Positions 60,583 to 64,000 of a DNA stretch of 64,000 nt are shown in pieces (position 1 is the first letter of the stretch; each line of letters opens with the position of its first letter). This DNA is from Saccharicrinis sp963677245 (GTDB lineage: Bacteria > Bacteroidota > Bacteroidia > Bacteroidales > Marinilabiliaceae). The notes below the pieces were generated by a model. The model searched no databases. It saw only the letters and a list, made by a program, of their open reading frames with translations, and was not told the DNA's origin. A program made the position numbers and the translations under genes. The DNA lies in contig OY781921.1 in the NCBI GenBank assembly GCA_963677245.1, positions 868,001 to 932,000 of the forward strand. The letters run 5' to 3'.

Positions 60583-61752
60583 TTAAGATCTCGCTCCTTG
60601 TGTTTTGTTGAATTGAGCATGAACTAATTTAGTTTCGCCCATCGCATTCAATGCTTTTTTCCAAACACTTTTATATTGCTCATAAACATGGTCTATGGTA
60701 TACTTTCTAAGTACTCGATCATTGGCTCTTTTTCCATATACTTCCCAGGCTTTATGCGTAAGTAGAAGGTTTTCTATTGCTTCTTTAAGTGGTGCAACCC
60801 TTTGGGGTTGAATACATATACCACAAGGTTCACTGGATTCTACATGAAGCATCTCAGGAATAGCACCAACATCCGTTGCAACGATAGCACAGCCTAAAGC
60901 CATCCCTTCTAAAATCACCATCGGAAAACCCTCTGTATAGCTTGGTAATAAAAGTATTGGAGCGCTTTTCATATAGTCAATCACTTTCTCAATCTTTATT
61001 TGTCCCATAAATTTCAGCCAACGGTTCCCCTCATCTCCACTAATATTTATCAATTCTCTTTTGACCGCTTCCTCATATGGACCAATTAGAATCAGCTCTT
61101 TAAGATTTGAAATATGTTTACAGGCTTTCACCAATTCAAAAACACCTTTGTTTTTTATAATATGGCCAACGTAAATTATCCTTCCCAACTGACGATTATT
61201 AATTTCTTTGCTGAGCTCTTTGGCTTGCAATTCTATATCATATGCCAAAGGATTCGGCACATAATCTACATTAGTTATTCCTGTATTTAAAAGTGTTTCA
61301 TACGATTTATTGTCAATGACAATTGACATGGTGCTTTTTAAGATTACCTTTTTCAATAATTTCCATTCCCAGTTATCCTGATCTTTTAGTTGAGGAATTC
61401 TCCCAAAATGCCAGTGAAGTACGATGGGTATATCGTACTTAGCTGCTTTCTTAATCAAGAAGTAATCTTTAAACAACGACAATGAAGCACTAGTAGCAAG
61501 ATGAATAACATCCGGTTTTTCATTTCGAATAATCTTGTCAATCTCAAAATATGTTTTTATTGCTCCCTGAATTCCCGTTGCCAATCTAATAATTCGAGAA
61601 CTTGACGTAACGGGACGATACTTGTGTGATGTGTTATATAAAACCAGGCTTGTTCCATTACCACTTGTTTTTATATAATTCATCAGATTGTCGGTCACCG
61701 ATTCAATTCCTCCAACTGGCGGAGGTGCAGGTGCAATTAAAAAAACCTTCAT
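60583..61752 (-). CDS. GT4-family glycosyltransferase
   Basis: 389 aa GT-B enzyme. N-terminal FLIAPAPPPVGGIESVTDNLM (the GG loop), donor-domain RIIYVGHIIKNKGVFELVKAC and LLPSYTEGFPMVILEGMALG, the GT4 motif with the two Glu residues (EGFPMVILE). It adds one sugar to the lipid-linked repeat unit at the inner face of the membrane. Donor and acceptor unknown. Confidence 0.93.
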   Translation of the reverse strand: MKVFLIAPAPPPVGGIESVTDNLMNYIKTSGNGTSLVLYNTSHKYRPVTSSSRIIRLATGIQGAIKTYFEIDKIIRNEKPDVIHLATSASLSLFKDYFLIKKAAKYDIPIVLHWHFGRIPQLKDQDNWEWKLLKKVILKSTMSIVIDNKSYETLLNTGITNVDYVPNPLAYDIELQAKELSKEINNRQLGRIIYVGHIIKNKGVFELVKACKHISNLKELILIGPYEEAVKRELINISGDEGNRWLKFMGQIKIEKVIDYMKSAPILLLPSYTEGFPMVILEGMALGCAIVATDVGAIPEMLHVESSEPCGICIQPQRVAPLKEAIENLLLTHKAWEVYGKRANDRVLRKYTIDHVYEQYKSVWKKALNAMGETKLVHAQFNKTQGARS

Positions 61753-61785
61753 AAGATATTAACTATGTAGTAAATAGTATAAATT

Positions 61786-62712
61786 TCAATTCATTTGAGT
61801 TTTTGATTCTAAGGTGATAGGTCGCTTTTTACCACTAAAACTGCCTTGTAACACATATTGAATAAACATGGGAATTCCGGTTAACTCTGCTGCTAATTTT
61901 GTAATGGAGCTATGATCAGACACGCCTGTTACCTTCAAGTTATATGGATTGAATTTAGTTCTGTTATTCCATCCGGAATCTGTAGTTCTTGCAGCTTTCA
62001 CACCTGATTCTTCTAATATCTGCATGCATTCCATGTCATAATCTCCATTCGGATAGGAAAATATTTTTACATCTAATCCCAGCATTTCATCCACTTGCAG
62101 CTTACATTTTTGTATCTCATTTACTTTCTTCTTTGAAGTGCATTGTGTTAATATCGGATGCGTACAGGTATGCAAGCCAAACTCAACATGCGCTTTCATC
62201 TCATCCAACTCTTCTTTATTTAAAGCCTGTCTTCCTCCTGTATATTCTTTTTGTAAATCATATTTGTATTTATCCCTTAACTCCTTTTCTTTTATATTAT
62301 TCGGCAATTTCTTTAAACGTTCAATATCTGTCTGTGGGCAGGCAGTCCACCAAAAATGTCGGTCAGTATTGATTATATCTGCTGTTAAAAAAATAGTAGG
62401 CTTAATCTGAAATGCTTTTATAAGGGGCAATAATTCGTAATTTTCTTTCCAACCATCATCAATAGTAATAATTAAGGTATATTTAGGTAATTCCTTCGTC
62501 CTTCCTTTCTCCAAGGCATCAAGGTATGATGAAAACGAAATTAGATTATACCTTTTTGTAAGATATTCTAAATGCATTTTAAAATACTCTGGTTTTGGAT
62601 TGTGATACATAATTATGGAAATACCATTTTTGGCAAATAAGATTCTTAACAAATAACTTAAGCCGCTATATCGAATCAAAAAGTGGATTAACTGATATAA
62701 AAAACGAAGCAT
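61786..62712 (-). CDS. Polysaccharide deacetylase family protein (CE4)
   Basis: 308 aa. NodB-type motifs: TIDDGW with D85 and D86 (motif 1), HTCTHPIL with H181 and H185 as metal ligands (motif 2), FSYPNGDY (motif 3). A short hydrophobic N-terminus (FLYQLIHFLIRYSGLSYLLRI) may anchor it. It removes N- or O-acetyl groups from the polysaccharide or its precursor. Its ATG overlaps the stop of the upstream glycosyltransferase by one base. Confidence 0.93.
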   Translation of the reverse strand: MLRFLYQLIHFLIRYSGLSYLLRILFAKNGISIIMYHNPKPEYFKMHLEYLTKRYNLISFSSYLDALEKGRTKELPKYTLIITIDDGWKENYELLPLIKAFQIKPTIFLTADIINTDRHFWWTACPQTDIERLKKLPNNIKEKELRDKYKYDLQKEYTGGRQALNKEELDEMKAHVEFGLHTCTHPILTQCTSKKKVNEIQKCKLQVDEMLGLDVKIFSYPNGDYDMECMQILEESGVKAARTTDSGWNNRTKFNPYNLKVTGVSDHSSITKLAAELTGIPMFIQYVLQGSFSGKKRPITLESKTQMN

Positions 62713-63827
62713 TATTCTTCCTCAACTTTTTTTCCTTGCAACAGATTTAAATAACCTGAAACAATCTTTTCTGATTGAAAATTATCCAATGCAATCGCCC
62801 TGTTTTTTGAACCAATTGAAATCAAATCGTTATTATCTAATCCTAGTAAAAATACCAAGGCCTTTTTAATAGAGATCGGATCTTTTGGATCAAATAGCAA
62901 TTGTTTTTTATGAGATAAAAATCCGGATATATCGGAAACGTTTGTACAAACCACAGGTTTTCCACAAGCCATGGCTTCACAAATAACATTAGGAAATCCT
63001 TCATAAAAACTGAATAAACCAACTGCATCGGATTGCTGAATAATATCCTGAATATCGTGCGTAGCTTTATGAAATTTCAAACTTCCATCTAAACCATGAG
63101 CTTTTAAATCCAATAAATCCTTTTGTAACGCGTCATTGGCATGAGGTTGTAAATCATATTCTCCGTACCAATCTATTTGTAGTTGTTGTACCTCTTCTTT
63201 TTTTAATAATAAAAGCGCTTTTATTAATCCTGAAAAATTCTTTTCATACTGAATTCGTGCTGCAACAACTAACTTAAGTTTTTTTTCGTGCCGAAACCTA
63301 TAATTATCAGTTGGCTTAAAACGATCAAAATCAATCGTATTGTAAATAATTTTACATTTATTTTCCGATAACAAAGGATTCGCTGTTCTTACCAAACTCA
63401 TATTTGTATTTGAATTAGCAACAACATAATTAGCCAAAAAATGAAACCACCTGTAAAACCTTAATTTGAGTGACTTTAAAATCATAGGATTGGCACTTCT
63501 TTCGCCTACCACCAAATGCCATTTTCGATATGGAAAACTCGCTATTTCACAAATAAAATTAGCTGCTTCTAAAAATGACAAAACAGAGTGATAGTTTCCT
63601 TTACGGATAAAATGCCTCATTTTAATAAGTCGTTTCAAATAATTAGGCTCCTTGATACAGCTTATGGTAATTCCCTTATTTTCTACACTTTCATTAAAAA
63701 AAGGAATATGATGATAGGTTAAAAAAGAAACCGAATGCCCCTTTTCTTTAAAAGAAATAGCTAACTCAACTAACTGTCGTTGAGCTCCACCAAAACACAA
63801 ACTATCTATAACACACAAAATATTCAT
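62712..63827 (-). CDS. GT4-family glycosyltransferase
   Basis: 371 aa GT-B enzyme. N-terminal CVIDSLCFGGAQRQLVELA (the GGAQR/GGAE loop common in GT4), donor-domain LVVAARIQYEKNFSGLIKALL and GLFSFYEGFPNVICEAMACGKPVV with the E-x7-E pair. Likely adds one sugar in repeat-unit assembly. It overlaps the deacetylase gene by one base, indicating coupling. Confidence 0.94.
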   Translation of the reverse strand: MNILCVIDSLCFGGAQRQLVELAISFKEKGHSVSFLTYHHIPFFNESVENKGITISCIKEPNYLKRLIKMRHFIRKGNYHSVLSFLEAANFICEIASFPYRKWHLVVGERSANPMILKSLKLRFYRWFHFLANYVVANSNTNMSLVRTANPLLSENKCKIIYNTIDFDRFKPTDNYRFRHEKKLKLVVAARIQYEKNFSGLIKALLLLKKEEVQQLQIDWYGEYDLQPHANDALQKDLLDLKAHGLDGSLKFHKATHDIQDIIQQSDAVGLFSFYEGFPNVICEAMACGKPVVCTNVSDISGFLSHKKQLLFDPKDPISIKKALVFLLGLDNNDLISIGSKNRAIALDNFQSEKIVSGYLNLLQGKKVEEE

Positions 63828-63904
63828 GAATAAAAAGATGTCTATGAAAGACTGTATACCAATTAGGATTACAAATTCTGAACAAAAACCAAAATCAGAG
63901 TATT

Positions 63905-64000
63905 TTAAACTGCTAAAACTTGCATTGTTTCACTCTCTTTCTTTTGTTGATGCTTTTCCTTTTTTTGATATTGAACCTCAAGGCTTGTGGTAATATATGC
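63905..64000 (-). CDS. 3' end of the next upstream gene, partial
   Basis: The minus strand is open from the window edge for 31 codons and ends at TAA (63905-63907). The tail is very polar (VQYQKKEKHQQKKESETMQV), as expected for a cytoplasmic C-terminus such as that of a flippase, polymerase or glycosyltransferase, but the family cannot be told from this fragment. It lies 77 bp before the glycosyltransferase start, so it belongs to the same cluster. Confidence 0.55.
   Translation of the reverse strand, partial: AYITTSLEVQYQKKEKHQQKKESETMQVLAV

Overview
The window (about 35-37% GC by eye) comes from the chromosome of a Bacteroidetes bacterium, most likely a marine or saline Marinilabiliales-type organism. 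The evidence is a hybrid two-component system with AraC output beside GH2 enzymes, a type IX secretion tail (residues ~1055-1124 of the GH2 at 1706-5056), lipoproteins, TAnnTTTG-type -7 promoter boxes, few Shine-Dalgarno sequences, and a seven-subunit Mrp Na+/H+ antiporter. The species call is inference.

Layout. 1-12.3 kb: a small glycan-use locus with three GH2-type glycosidases (the first cut by the window edge) and a hybrid sensor/AraC regulator (HTCS), with a candidate HTCS operator at 5131-5162. 12.7-14.8 kb: a cupin / alpha-beta hydrolase / cupin cluster. 15-21.6 kb: a complete mnhABCDEFG operon plus a tandem universal stress protein with a helical-repeat tail. 21.6-23.5 kb: a structured intergenic region, an intact IS982-family element (22140-23178, 7-bp target duplication) and a degraded coiled-coil relic. 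23.5-27.5 kb: sugar acetyltransferase, iron alcohol dehydrogenase, cyclophilin-fold lipoprotein, a composite pseudogene (DUF3737 start joined to a MalY/PatB aminotransferase end) and an AraC regulator. 27.5-33 kb: sialate-O-acetylesterase-like enzyme, MFS transporter, unknown secreted protein, azoreductase, Crp-like regulator. 33.3-44.1 kb: PAS histidine kinase, then a LytS/LytTR pair, an outer-membrane protein and a TolC-adaptor-RND efflux set. 44.2-64 kb: a YchJ-like protein, then a long minus-strand exopolysaccharide/capsule cluster running off the right edge. It holds UDP-L-FucNAc synthesis (FnlA-FnlB-FnlC type), a WbpM-type dehydratase with a DegT aminotransferase and an initiating sugar transferase, three glycosyltransferases, a deacetylase, a FemAB-like protein, two PL9-like beta-helix proteins and three poorly known proteins.

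Main new observation. Four tandem operator pairs (consensus TACCnnWATTACnGA, repeated exactly 21 bp apart) lie upstream of the cupin operon, the alcohol dehydrogenase operon, the pseudogene operon and the araC gene. In the first three the pair ends exactly 30 nt before the end of a -7 box. This defines a coherent AraC regulon joining two loci 10 kb apart. The composite pseudogene appears to be a deletion scar in one of its operons. The other open question is the set of polysaccharide-cluster proteins (PL9-like pair, GINT1-like fusion, anchored propeller, Cys-rich protein) that have no assigned chemistry.
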